NCBI GenBank assembly: GCA_030427245.1
Contig: JAUHXA010000042.1
Coordinates: 1-61,877 of the forward strand
Length of the DNA: 61,877 bases
From: Bacteroidia bacterium
GTDB lineage: Bacteria > Bacteroidota > Bacteroidia > Chitinophagales > UBA2359
Reading direction: 5' to 3'
Shown: one piece after another, positions 9,552 to 17,883 of the stretch
Layout: each line of letters opens with the position of its first letter
Numbering within the stretch: position 1 is the first letter of the stretch
Notes under the pieces: generated by a model
What the model saw: the letters and a program-made list of their open reading frames with translations, nothing else
Told to the model about the DNA's origin: nothing
The model's database searches: none
Made by a program: the position numbers and the translations under genes

Positions 9552-10511
9552 TTATTTCAATCCTAAAGCTCTCATAGTTTCCATATTAACTTGGCCAATA
9601 GGAAGACCATTGTCTTTTTGGAACTGTGTAAGTGCTTGTTTTGTTTTAGCACCCATTACATTGTCAATTGGACCTGGATCGTATCCTCTTGAACGCAATG
9701 CTTGTTGGATTGCAGAAACGGTAGCAGCATTCATGTCTGTTTCACAAACAACTTCCACCCACTCAGTAAATCCACCTTCTTTTACCAATTTACGAGTAGT
9801 AACGGTACTGTATTCAGCAGGAATTTCTACTTCGTTGGTAGTTGCAGGAGAAGCCAATACTTGTTTAGTTACATTTCTGTATTCAGCAGGAACTTCTCTT
9901 TCTTGGGTAGCAGCAGGAGTTTGAACAACTGCTTTGGTGATAGTCTTATACTCAGCAGGAATTGGATTTTCACTTGTTGTTGCAGGTGACTTCAAAACTT
10001 GTCGAGTTACAGTTTTGTATTGAGCAGGAATTTCCGTCAAACACCAAACTTTACAGTCTTCTGGATTTTGAGACAAGCAGTTAGCGTCTGCTCTACCTTT
10101 TGTCCATTTTGTAGTAGCTGGTTGAACCAAAATTTGTTCAGTTACAGTTTCATAAGTTGGAGGAACATAATCCAAACGAGAAGATGCTTCCTTTACCAAT
10201 AATTCTTCGGTAACGGTTGTGAATTGAGCAGGAACAATTTCCAATACTCTATAAGCTTCTTTTACTAAGATTTGTTCTTCAGCAGTCTGGTAAACAGCAG
10301 GAACAATTTCAATTCTTGAAGATGCTTCTTTCAAAAGAACTTGTTCTGTAACAGTTTCGTACTGATCTGCAATCAGACATTTTGCATAGCATTTACCAGG
10401 TTGAGCATTGGCAGGAAGATCACCAGCAGTTTGTGCAGATGCATTGTTTCCTACGCCCATACATAGCAATGTGATGGTTAAGATAGAAATTAATTGTGTA
10501 ATTTTAAACAT
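9552..10511 (-). CDS. Secreted YxTVT-repeat protein with C-terminal peptidoglycan-binding domain (copy 1)
   Basis: 319 aa from the ATG at 10511; a GTG three codons upstream is the alternative. A signal peptide of about 27 residues ends NASAQ. Residues 45-250 consist of about eight units of 20-30 residues, each opening with Y-x-T-V-T and containing a VLxxPATT-like or LLVKEASS-like strand. One longer unit has the four cysteines of a CLSQNPEDCKVWC region. The last 60 residues are a PG_binding_1 domain (QQALRSRGYDPGPIDNVMG). It is probably periplasmic or envelope-bound. No catalytic domain is visible. Its paralog lies immediately upstream on the same strand (10661-11623). I know no function for the repeats. 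Confidence 0.85.
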   Translation of the reverse strand: MFKITQLISILTITLLCMGVGNNASAQTAGDLPANAQPGKCYAKCLIADQYETVTEQVLLKEASSRIEIVPAVYQTAEEQILVKEAYRVLEIVPAQFTTVTEELLVKEASSRLDYVPPTYETVTEQILVQPATTKWTKGRADANCLSQNPEDCKVWCLTEIPAQYKTVTRQVLKSPATTSENPIPAEYKTITKAVVQTPAATQEREVPAEYRNVTKQVLASPATTNEVEIPAEYSTVTTRKLVKEGGFTEWVEVVCETDMNAATVSAIQQALRSRGYDPGPIDNVMGAKTKQALTQFQKDNGLPIGQVNMETMRALGLK

Positions 10512-10591
10512 AGTTTTCACTATTTTACTGTTAAATAATCAATAAAGCTTTTCGGCCCTTAAAGGTAGAACTTTTTGTTGAAAAAAAAGCA

Positions 10592-10626
10592 AAAGCCCCT
10601 GCAAAAATTAATTGCAGGGGCTTTGT
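10592..10626. terminator. Hairpin terminator of repeat-protein copy 2
   Basis: Stem AAAGCCCCTGCAA with TTGCAGGGGCTTT around a 6-nt loop, lying just past the minus-strand stop at 10661. It separates the two paralogs, so each probably has its own transcript. Confidence 0.8.
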
Positions 10627-10660
10627 TAGTTGTGAGTAGTATCACAATCTCAAATATATC

Positions 10661-11623
10661 TTATTGGCTTACACCTAAAGCTCTCAAAGTTTCAATGTTT
10701 AAGTTACCAACTGGTAAACCATTGTCTTTTTGGAACTGTACCAATGCTTGCTTAGTACGTGGGCCTAATACATTGTCAATTGGACCTGGATCGTATCCTC
10801 TTGAACGAAGTGCTTGTTGTACTTCTACGATTTTAGCTTGTGTAACTTTCGCTTCACAAAGAACTTCTACCCAATCAGTAAATCCACCTGGTTTAACTAA
10901 TTTACGAGTAGTAACAGTGCTGTATTCAGCAGGAATTTCTACTTCATTAGTTGTTGCAGGAGAAGCCAATACTTGCTTAGTTACATTTCTGTATTCAGCA
11001 GGAACTTCTCTTTCACGAGTAGCAGCAGGAGTTTGAACAACTGCTTTAGTGATAGTTTTGTACTCAGCAGGAATTGGAGTTTCACTTGTAGTTGCAGGTG
11101 ATTTCAATACTTGACGAGTTACAGTTTTGTATTGAGCAGGAATTTCGGTCAAACACCATACTTTACAATCTTCTGGATTTTGAGACAAGCAGTTAGCATC
11201 TGCTCTACCTTTTGTCCATTTTGTAGTAGCTGGTTGAACCAAAATTTGTTCAGTTACAGTTTCATAAGTTGGAGGAACATAATCCAAACGAGAAGATGCT
11301 TCTTTAACCAACAATTCTTCGGTAACAGTTGTGAATTGAGCAGGAACAATTTCCAATACTCTGTAAGCTTCTTTTACTAAGATTTGTTCTTCGGCAGTCT
11401 GGTAAACAGCAGGAACAATTTCAATTCTGGAAGATGATTCTTTCAAAAGAACTTGTTCTGTAACGGTTTCATACTGGTCTGGAATCAAACACTTAGCATA
11501 ACATTTGCCAGGCTGAGCATTAGAAGGCAAATCGCCTGCTACTTGTGCAGTCGCAAAATTTGTAAGCAGCAAACAGACTGCCATACAAGAAAATACTGAG
11601 AGTAACTGTTTGAGATTTCTCAT
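10661..11623 (-). CDS. Secreted YxTVT-repeat protein with C-terminal peptidoglycan-binding domain (copy 2)
   Basis: 320 aa from the ATG at 11623, which puts two positive residues (MRNLK) in front of the hydrophobic core; another ATG at 11653 would add ten residues. Same layout as copy 1: signal peptide ending TAQ, about eight YxTVT units with one Cys-rich long unit, then PG_binding_1 (QQALRSRGYDPGPIDNVLG). The mature repeat region is nearly identical to copy 1 at protein and DNA level, while signal peptides, the final domain and flanks differ more. That pattern suggests gene conversion or selection for identical repeats. Function unknown. Confidence 0.85.
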   Translation of the reverse strand: MRNLKQLLSVFSCMAVCLLLTNFATAQVAGDLPSNAQPGKCYAKCLIPDQYETVTEQVLLKESSSRIEIVPAVYQTAEEQILVKEAYRVLEIVPAQFTTVTEELLVKEASSRLDYVPPTYETVTEQILVQPATTKWTKGRADANCLSQNPEDCKVWCLTEIPAQYKTVTRQVLKSPATTSETPIPAEYKTITKAVVQTPAATREREVPAEYRNVTKQVLASPATTNEVEIPAEYSTVTTRKLVKPGGFTDWVEVLCEAKVTQAKIVEVQQALRSRGYDPGPIDNVLGPRTKQALVQFQKDNGLPVGNLNIETLRALGVSQ

Positions 11624-11653
11624 AATCTGAAAAAAATTTAAGTTGTTAAACAT

Positions 11654-12102
11654 ATAATAGCTAAAAGAATTAAACCTAATTATGTCAAATGTTCGTGGAT
11701 AATATTAACACTTTTTATGTGCTATTGTTTATTTGAAATATTAAGTGCAAAAATAAATAAATGAAATATAAAAAAAGAATTATTTGCCTTTATACTTTAG
11801 ACCTTGCTTAAATAGAAGAAGGTCTCTATAACCATTAGCATAAAATATCATGCCATTGTCAGTTTTAGTAAAAGCTTACCAAAACTATTAGACTGTGATT
11901 GTAATAGTTTTGTCACACTTTTGAGTGTGTTTTTTTTAATTTATTATCTCTGCAGTAATTTTATGGGTGGGTAAATTAACAAATAACAGATGCTTTATTA
12001 TTTGTATTGCAGTGTTTTACTTTTATTTAATGAAGGTTTTGTAATAAAAAAGCTACTTTGCTTATTACAAAGTAGCTTTTTACATTATTATCGGATTTTC
12101 AA
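11654..12102. other. Intergenic region with three hairpins and a U-tract, no gene seen
   Basis: Read on the plus strand the region holds: AGACCTT/AAGGTCT (11799-11805 with 11819-11825); CAAAACTATTA/TAATAGTTTTG (11880-11890 with 11902-11912, perfect 11 bp); and CACAC/GTGTG (11914-11929) followed by eight T. A competing stem, 11861-11871 with 11876-11886, shares bases with the second hairpin. It could be a small RNA or a leader, or the second palindrome could be two opposing -7 promoter boxes (TAGTTTTG on each strand). No open frame of note is present. Confidence 0.4.
12047..12081. terminator. Hairpin terminator after the thioredoxin-like gene
   Basis: Stem AAAAGCTACTTTG with CAAAGTAGCTTTT around a 7-nt loop, T-rich on both sides, 22 bp past the minus-strand stop at 12103. 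Confidence 0.85.
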
Positions 12103-12801
12103 TTAATATTTTTTTTCTTTTGTCCTGTTTTGTCCTTTTTTATCCTTCCATGCTTTTTGAAGTGGGGAAATGTATAATTGATTAAACATTCCCCAATCGT
12201 GTCTTAAATAATAATCTTCTCCAAAAAAGTGAAGTAATTTATCCATTACAACAGGATTTTGAAATCCTTTTATTGGTTGGGGATTACTTGCTTGTTCATC
12301 TAAAAACACAACAGAAGGATAACTCAACTGCCCTCTCGTCAAATAGAGACTAAACATATTGTAACCTCTTTCTACCTGAGCTTGATAATTGAATTTGCGC
12401 CCTTTGAAATCAATCGTTTCGCGTGATTCTGCATCAAATTTTACTGGGTAAAAGTTTTCATTGACATATTGAGCAATTTGAGGGTGCATGAAGGTTGCTT
12501 TTTCCATTCGTTCGCACCAGATACACCATTCTGTATAAAGGTCAACCATGATTTTTTTGGGTTTAACCTTTTGAAGCTCCATAGCTTCTTGCCAAGACAG
12601 CCAGTTGATGACTTCTGGTTTTTCCGTAATTTTATTCACATAATGCTTATAAATGGCATTTTGATTGATGTCGGGAACAGAATTTTCAGCAACAACTGTA
12701 TTTTTTACTTCAACATTACTCTTTGTAATTCCATCATTATCAACAAAAGTAAAGGAATTACATAATAAAAAAACCATTAGGAGTAGAAACATTCTTTTCA
12801 T
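12103..12801 (-). CDS. Exported thioredoxin-fold protein (paralog 1)
   Basis: 232 aa from the ATG at 12801. The frame extends to a TTG at 12852, but the ATG begins a proper signal peptide (MKRMFLLLMVFLLC). The C-terminal 140 residues form a thioredoxin-like domain that opens NWLSWQEAMEL. It has the redox motif EWCIWCERM (CxxC), then YPSVVFLD with the cis-proline position, and ends in FFGEDYY. This DUF255/Thioredoxin_7-like family is common in Bacteroidota and is thought to reduce or fold envelope proteins. A second copy lies at 13706-14902, on the far side of ubiX and the SRP RNA gene, with about half its residues identical. Confidence 0.8.
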   Translation of the reverse strand: MKRMFLLLMVFLLCNSFTFVDNDGITKSNVEVKNTVVAENSVPDINQNAIYKHYVNKITEKPEVINWLSWQEAMELQKVKPKKIMVDLYTEWCIWCERMEKATFMHPQIAQYVNENFYPVKFDAESRETIDFKGRKFNYQAQVERGYNMFSLYLTRGQLSYPSVVFLDEQASNPQPIKGFQNPVVMDKLLHFFGEDYYLRHDWGMFNQLYISPLQKAWKDKKGQNRTKEKKY

Positions 12802-12955
12802 ACAACAACAACGTTCTACGACTTGTAGTAAAACAAATCGATATGGAGGCAAATAACAATAATAAAATAGAAAGTAAACTTAACGGTTGCAAGATAGTTA
12901 TTTTTTAATGTTTTCTTAAATAGAATTTCAGATAATTTTTTAAAAAAAATACAGT

Positions 12956-13537
12956 ATGAAAAAAAAAATTGTAGTTGCCATCACAGGGGCTAGCGGTTCT
13001 ATATATGCAAAAGTATTGTTGGATAAACTTTTGATGTATGGAAATCAAATAGAAAGGGTAGGGATGGTGATGTCTTCAAATGCAAAAAGCGTTTGGCAGT
13101 ATGAATTAAATAATTCAAAGTTTGATCAATACCCTTTTGACCAGTATGACAAAAATAATTTTTATGTACCCTTCGCTTCTGGCTCTGCAAAATATGAAGT
13201 GATGATTATATGCCCTTGTTCGATGGGAACAATGAGTAGAATTGCTCATGGCATTTCGAATGATCTTATAACTAGGGCCGCAGATGTGATATTGAAGGAA
13301 AGACGAAAATTAATTTTAGTAGTCAGGGACACACCCTATAGTTTGATTCACATCAATAATATGAAAACTATTACGGAGGCAGGAGGAATTATTTGTCCCG
13401 CTAGTCCTTCGTTTTACAGCAAACCTGCTTCATTTGAAGATTTAGCAGCGACGGTAGTTGATAGAGTATTGGATTTAGCTGGATTCCAAAATTTGGATGC
13501 CTATAGATGGAAAGAAAATGAGGAAGATATAAAATAA
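12956..13537 (+). CDS. ubiX: Flavin prenyltransferase UbiX
   Basis: 193 aa. UbiX joins dimethylallyl phosphate to FMN to make prenylated FMN, the cofactor of UbiD-type decarboxylases (ubiquinone/menaquinone or aromatic acid pathways). The flavodoxin-like N-terminus KIVVAITGASGSIYAK carries the phosphate-binding loop. CPCSMGTMSRIAHGISNDLITRAADV and the VRDTPYSLIHINNM segment are family hallmarks. Full length. The stop is 5 bp from the 3' end of the convergent SRP RNA gene, whose U-tract overlaps this space. Confidence 0.95.
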   Translation: MKKKIVVAITGASGSIYAKVLLDKLLMYGNQIERVGMVMSSNAKSVWQYELNNSKFDQYPFDQYDKNNFYVPFASGSAKYEVMIICPCSMGTMSRIAHGISNDLITRAADVILKERRKLILVVRDTPYSLIHINNMKTITEAGGIICPASPSFYSKPASFEDLAATVVDRVLDLAGFQNLDAYRWKENEEDIK

Positions 13538-13541
13538 AAAA

Positions 13542-13637
13542 GGCGAGTATCCCACAACGCACCGCTCAACTAAACCCTCCTTGCTGCGATCAAGCCCTGG
13601 GGAATTAAGTAAAGGAGCTGGTCTCGTGAGACTCGCC
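13542..13637 (-). ncRNA. ffs: Signal recognition particle RNA (4.5S, small bacterial type)
   Basis: About 96 nt on the minus strand. The ends pair perfectly (GGCGAGT with ACTCGCC) and are followed by a run of T, giving factor-independent termination. The apical part reads CCCCAGGGCTTGATCGCAGC then AAGG, which has the CAGG / AGCA symmetric-loop signature of SRP helix 8; the tetraloop region UUGAUC departs from the usual GGAA. A canonical Bacteroidota promoter sits immediately upstream. The RNA forms SRP with Ffh (not in the window) and delivers membrane proteins to SecYEG. A covariance search would settle the exact ends. Confidence 0.85.
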
Positions 13638-13642
13638 GGCTG

Positions 13643-13672
13643 CAAAGATAATACTATTTTATTACTCCGCAA
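13643..13672 (-). promoter_or_regulatory. Bacteroidota sigma-ABfr-type promoter of the SRP RNA gene
   Basis: On the minus strand, TTG then 19 nt then TATCTTTG, an exact match to the TAnnTTTG -7 box. It is followed 5 nt later by the 5' end of the SRP RNA stem. This is the clearest promoter in the window. Confidence 0.8.
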
Positions 13673-13705
13673 TATTTTTTCGTCTAAATGATTTTTTTTT
13701 CTGAT

Positions 13706-14902
13706 TTATTTGGATGCTGTATCAAAAGACTGGTTAAACAAACTCCAGTCCATTTTTTTGTAATAGTTTTCACCAAAGTATTGGAGCAGTCTTTCCATCA
13801 CTGTTATGCTTTGAAATCCTTTGATGGGTTGTGGGTTGTTGACTGTTTCATCTAAGAATACTATAGAAGGGAAGGTCAGTTTACCTCTGGTCAAATAAAT
13901 GCTAAATAGATTGTAGCCTCTATTTCCATCCTGAATATAACCAAATTTTTGTCCTTTGAAAGATACTATTTCACGAGTTTCAGCATTGAATTTCACTGCA
14001 TAGAAGTTGTCATTGATGTATTGTACAATTGCAGGATCCTGAAAAGTAGATTTGTCCATTTTTACACACCATGTACACCAATCAGTGTATAATTCTACCA
14101 TGATTTTTCGTGGAGACACAGCATTTTTCTTCATTGCTTCATCCCATGTTAGCCAATTGATTGAGGCATCATTTTTGGGTGTTGAAGAAATGGTATCGTT
14201 GTGATTTGAGAAAGACTCTAAAATGCGTCTTTTAGATTTATTATCTTTTTCATTAATCATATCGAATATCGAAGCAGATTTTGTTTTGGTGTTGTCCATT
14301 TTTGCATGCCTTTGTTTATTCATGTAATTATTACTAACCAACTGAAATGAAGGCTGTTTCTTTACTACTTCTTTTTGATTGACCAATGCTATTTCAGCTT
14401 CCTCTTCCATAACATCCACCTCTCCTATTACATTATTCTGAATACCACCAATAGTAGGAGAGATTGTAGAGGGCTGTATTTCGATAGAAGATGGACTTAT
14501 CGAAGGCTGAATAGAATTTGTAATGACTTGCTCAGGTTTCGTCTCTTTTTGTTGAGTATCAGGCACTATACTTGTTGGATTAAATTCGTAATTAATAGGC
14601 TTTATGGAGGAAATATTGTTTTCTGAAGGCTTCTCTATTTCCTCTTCAATCACTGGACTAATAACATTATCCTCACTTGGGGCAATTGTACTTATTTCAG
14701 ATGGTCCAATACTTGAAGAAGGTGCGATGACATTGCTTTTATCTTTTTGTTTTGTGTTTCCATCATTTTTATTGATAGTAAATGACATACACATAAAACA
14801 GCATAGAATAGCTAGTATAAAAACCAAAATACTTTTTGAAACAGGACGAGCTTCTTTGGGGCCTAATATATTAATTTGCATGGGCTTGTTTTTTTTGGGC
14901 AT
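13706..14902 (-). CDS. Membrane-anchored thioredoxin-fold protein (paralog 2)
   Basis: 398 aa. A short cytoplasmic N-terminus is followed by one membrane segment (about residues 24-45, LVFILAILCCFMCMSF). A long low-complexity linker rich in Ile, Pro, Ser and Glu runs over about 45-250. The last 140 residues are a thioredoxin-like domain very close to that at 12103: NWLTWDEAM, then DWCTWCVKM (CxxC), FPSIVFLD and YFGENYY. The linker would let the redox domain reach across the periplasm. It shares its strand with the SRP RNA gene downstream but has no visible operon partner. Confidence 0.8.
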   Translation of the reverse strand: MPKKNKPMQINILGPKEARPVSKSILVFILAILCCFMCMSFTINKNDGNTKQKDKSNVIAPSSSIGPSEISTIAPSEDNVISPVIEEEIEKPSENNISSIKPINYEFNPTSIVPDTQQKETKPEQVITNSIQPSISPSSIEIQPSTISPTIGGIQNNVIGEVDVMEEEAEIALVNQKEVVKKQPSFQLVSNNYMNKQRHAKMDNTKTKSASIFDMINEKDNKSKRRILESFSNHNDTISSTPKNDASINWLTWDEAMKKNAVSPRKIMVELYTDWCTWCVKMDKSTFQDPAIVQYINDNFYAVKFNAETREIVSFKGQKFGYIQDGNRGYNLFSIYLTRGKLTFPSIVFLDETVNNPQPIKGFQSITVMERLLQYFGENYYKKMDWSLFNQSFDTASK

Positions 14903-15106
14903 TAATAAAAAATGTTAGAAAACCTCTAAACCTCAAGGGTATTTCTGCTTGATAGATGCTATTTAACAAGCAATTGTGAAAAAATCCTCTTGTAAAATTT
15001 ATAGACTCTTTCCAGTTAGGTTTCCTAAGATGTGGGAAAGTGAAACCTATTAGGTAAAGCCAATAATTATTTTGTTGTAATTTTACCCTCGAACAAACAA
15101 AAATTT

Positions 15107-16741
15107 ATGCAGCAGAATATGGAACTTCAAAAAAATGAAGATGCTTTGAAATTAGCTACATCTAATGTTCGAAGACATTTAGTGAATATTTACAAAGGAG
15201 GAGGTTACAATAGAATAGACAAACTTCATGCCAAAGGGAAGCTCACTGCAAGAGAAAGAATAAATCTTCTTTTGGATCAGGATACACCTTTTTTTGAAGT
15301 AGGTGCATTTGCAGGTTTTGGAATGTATGAGGAACATGGAGGGTGCCCCGCAGGTGGTGTGATTGTAATAATTGGTTATGTAAGTGGTCGGCAATGTGTT
15401 ATAGTTGCAAATGATTCTACGGTTAAATCGGGTGCTTGGTTTCCAATTACTGCAAAAAAAAATCTGAGAGCGCAAGAAATTTCTATAGAAAACCGACTGC
15501 CAATCATTTATCTAGTCGATAGTGCAGGCGTATTTTTACCCATGCAAGATGAAATATTCCCTGATAAAGAACACTTTGGACGGATGTTTCGCAACAATTC
15601 TATCATGTCGGCCATGGGAATTCCTCAAATTGCAGCAATCATGGGAAGCTGTGTGGCAGGAGGAGCTTACCTACCTATTTTGTCCGACGAAGCCTATATT
15701 GTAGAAGGAACAGGATCCGTGTTTTTGGCAGGTCCTTATTTGGTCAAAGCTGCAATTGGTGAAGATGTAGATTCTGAAACTTTGGGAGGTGCTACGACTC
15801 ACAGCGAAATTTCGGGTGTTACCGACTACAAAATGCCCGATGAAAAATCTTGCATTGAAGCCATTCGCAAAAGTATGGGGCGTTTGGGAGAATTTGAAAA
15901 AGCAGGCTTCAATCGAATAGAAGCAAAAGCTCCCAAATTTGACGTAAAGAAAATTTACAGTGTGTACCCCGAAGGAGGTAAAAAGCCCTATGATATGCTG
16001 CATCTTATAGAGCACATTATAGATGAAGATTCTATACAAGAATACAAGCCAGGATATGGCAAAACCATCATCTGCGCTTATGCTCGTATTGATGGATGGG
16101 CTGTCGGAATTGTAGCGAATCAGCGAAAGGTAGTAAAATCCAAAAAAGGCGAAATGCAGTTTGGAGGAGTCATTTACTCCGATTCTGCCGATAAGTCTGC
16201 TCGATTCATTATGAACTGCAATCAAAAACGCATTCCCCTCGTTTTCCTTCAAGACGTATCGGGTTTCATGGTAGGAAGTCGCTCCGAGCAAGGAGGAATC
16301 ATCAAAGATGGGGCAAAAATGGTCAGTGCGATGAGTAACTCTGTTGTCCCAAAATTCACCGTCATTGTAGGAAACTCTTATGGAGCAGGAAACTATGCCA
16401 TGTGCGGCAAGGCTTACGACCCTCGTTTGATAGTCAGTTGGCCTTCTGCAAAATTGGCGGTCATGGGAGGAGCTCAAGCTGCTAAAACCTTGGTACAAAT
16501 ACAAGTAGCAAGCCGCAAAAAGAGAGGAGAAGCAGTGGACAAAGAAGCCGAAGATGCCCTATTGAAGAAAATCACCGAACGCTACGAACACCAAACAACA
16601 CCTTATTATGCCGCCGCTCGACTCTGGGTGGATTCCATCATTGATCCTGTGAACACTCGAAATGTTATTTCGATGGGGATTGAAGCAGCGAATCATGCTC
16701 CAATTACGAAAGAATACAATGTAGGAGTCATTCAAACATAA
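15107..16741 (+). CDS. Acyl-CoA carboxylase, carboxyltransferase (beta) subunit, methylcrotonyl-CoA carboxylase-like
   Basis: 544 aa. The subunit moves a carboxyl group from biotin to an acyl-CoA. N- and C-terminal crotonase-fold halves are both present: VDSAGVFLPMQDEIFPDKEHFGR with GSCVAGGAYLP in the first; QDVSGFMVGSRSEQGGIIKDGAKM and GNSYGAGNYAMCGKAYDPRL in the second. The DEIFPDKEHFGRMF and IVEGTGSVFLAGP segments are closer to 3-methylcrotonyl-CoA carboxylase (leucine breakdown) than to PccB. The biotin-carrying alpha subunit is not in the window. Substrate choice among methylcrotonyl-, propionyl- and geranyl-CoA is inference. Confidence 0.9.
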   Translation: MQQNMELQKNEDALKLATSNVRRHLVNIYKGGGYNRIDKLHAKGKLTARERINLLLDQDTPFFEVGAFAGFGMYEEHGGCPAGGVIVIIGYVSGRQCVIVANDSTVKSGAWFPITAKKNLRAQEISIENRLPIIYLVDSAGVFLPMQDEIFPDKEHFGRMFRNNSIMSAMGIPQIAAIMGSCVAGGAYLPILSDEAYIVEGTGSVFLAGPYLVKAAIGEDVDSETLGGATTHSEISGVTDYKMPDEKSCIEAIRKSMGRLGEFEKAGFNRIEAKAPKFDVKKIYSVYPEGGKKPYDMLHLIEHIIDEDSIQEYKPGYGKTIICAYARIDGWAVGIVANQRKVVKSKKGEMQFGGVIYSDSADKSARFIMNCNQKRIPLVFLQDVSGFMVGSRSEQGGIIKDGAKMVSAMSNSVVPKFTVIVGNSYGAGNYAMCGKAYDPRLIVSWPSAKLAVMGGAQAAKTLVQIQVASRKKRGEAVDKEAEDALLKKITERYEHQTTPYYAAARLWVDSIIDPVNTRNVISMGIEAANHAPITKEYNVGVIQT

Positions 16742-16775
16742 TTTGACCTTCCTGCGTTATATCTTTTTACATTTG
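16742..16775 (+). promoter_or_regulatory. Candidate promoter for the secreted repeat protein
   Basis: TTTG (16742-16745), 22 nt, TACATTTG (16768-16775), matching the Bacteroidota -33/-7 form. The predicted start lies about 20 nt before the ATG at 16802. Confidence 0.5.
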
Positions 16776-16801
16776 ATACGAAAAAAAAAATACTTTTCAC
16801 C

Positions 16802-17791
16802 ATGTTCAAACAAGCCCATAACTGCAATGCCTTATTGGCATTTGCGCTGTTCATTGTATTTGGTCTGACAATTCAAGCACAAGACCACACCTACACCATT
16901 ACCTCCAATGCCTTCGACACCAAAGTATTAATCGCTCAACAGGAAGATGGCAAATGGATGTTGAGCCAAGACAAAGCCATCCTTCAAAAGGCCATTGAAG
17001 AAGAATATTACGATGGCACAAAACTCAACGAAATAGAACTCATCGAAAGGGATGGCACCTTTTACCTTTCGGCTGATGGAAAAGTAGAAAACGGCAATGC
17101 CAAAATCGTTCGTTTGAGTTTGAAAAAAAACGCTGATTCTGCCACCGAATTGTACCTAACTACCCAATCCAAATTGGAATCCTGCTATGCAGTCAGATGC
17201 GATGTGCAAGACTTTGCCAACCGAACCTGTATCTGCAATGAACCCACCGAATTTGGAATGTCGAGCTATCAGGCTCAAGACGGTTTTTTCTTGACCAAAA
17301 AAGGCATAGGCGGTTTGATCACTGCCAAGCGACTGGGAGAATCACCTCAAAAACTGCCGCCTTCAGGTACTTTGATTCCTATTCAAACGATAATAGGGAA
17401 AATGGACGGTTTGGTTTTGACATTCGACCAAAAGCGTTTGCACAAAGCGATTGAAGAAGAATTGGTCACTCCAACTCAAATCACCGAGAGTTTCATTGTG
17501 AAAGCAAATGAAGGCAAACATTTTTTGTTGGCAAAAGGAACAGAAGGAAACTATGTCAATTATGTTCGAATGAATCTCCGTCTCAACGGCGAAGGGGAAT
17601 TCTACATCACCCCTTCTTCTACGCTCGAAATCTGTCGAACCAATTGTGGGGATGTGGGTAGCTTTACGATGGGAGGAGAATGTGAATGTCTAACTACCAA
17701 TGACGAAGCCAAAGATTTTCGTGTTACTTCCAAATCCAATTTTGTGAATACTTCGGCGGGAATAGGCTCTTTGTTTGCCGAACAAAAATAA
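16802..17791 (+). CDS. Secreted protein with an internally duplicated Cys-containing domain, function unknown
   Basis: 329 aa with a signal peptide (residues 1-27, ends TIQAQ). Two homologous halves follow. Half 1 (about 30-180) and half 2 (about 200-325) each have a run like AIEEE followed by an IxxSF/IELIE strand, then FYLS or HFLLAKG, then a strand-rich part. Each closes with paired cysteines: SCYAVRCDVQDF...CICN in half 1 and EICRTNCGDVGSF...CECL in half 2. The cysteine spacing suggests two disulfides per half. I do not recognise the family. Confidence 0.75.
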   Translation: MFKQAHNCNALLAFALFIVFGLTIQAQDHTYTITSNAFDTKVLIAQQEDGKWMLSQDKAILQKAIEEEYYDGTKLNEIELIERDGTFYLSADGKVENGNAKIVRLSLKKNADSATELYLTTQSKLESCYAVRCDVQDFANRTCICNEPTEFGMSSYQAQDGFFLTKKGIGGLITAKRLGESPQKLPPSGTLIPIQTIIGKMDGLVLTFDQKRLHKAIEEELVTPTQITESFIVKANEGKHFLLAKGTEGNYVNYVRMNLRLNGEGEFYITPSSTLEICRTNCGDVGSFTMGGECECLTTNDEAKDFRVTSKSNFVNTSAGIGSLFAEQK

Positions 17792-17809
17792 TTTACTTTA
17801 TAGAGAAAA

Positions 17810-17854
17810 GAGGTAAGAAGCAAGAAGAGGGTTTTATTTCTTGCTTCTCACCTC
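17810..17854. repeat. Inverted repeat of the AAGAAG/CTTCTT type
   Basis: GAGGTAAGAAGCAAGAA pairs with TTCTTGCTTCTCACCTC (one mismatch in 17) around an 11-nt loop, just after the 17791 stop. The arms share their sequence with the ends of larger palindromic elements at 50585-50705 and 56958-57107. It may also act as a terminator. Confidence 0.7.
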
Positions 17855-17883
17855 CTAACTCTTGCTTCAATAAAATAAAACCA

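Noticed and set aside
11880-11912. Perfect palindrome taken for a transposon end or att site
   Set aside because: No recombinase, direct target repeats or second copy nearby; hairpin or paired promoter boxes explain it better.
15671-16504. Minus-strand frame of 277 codons inside the carboxylase beta gene
   Set aside because: Antisense to a conserved enzyme; no family likeness.
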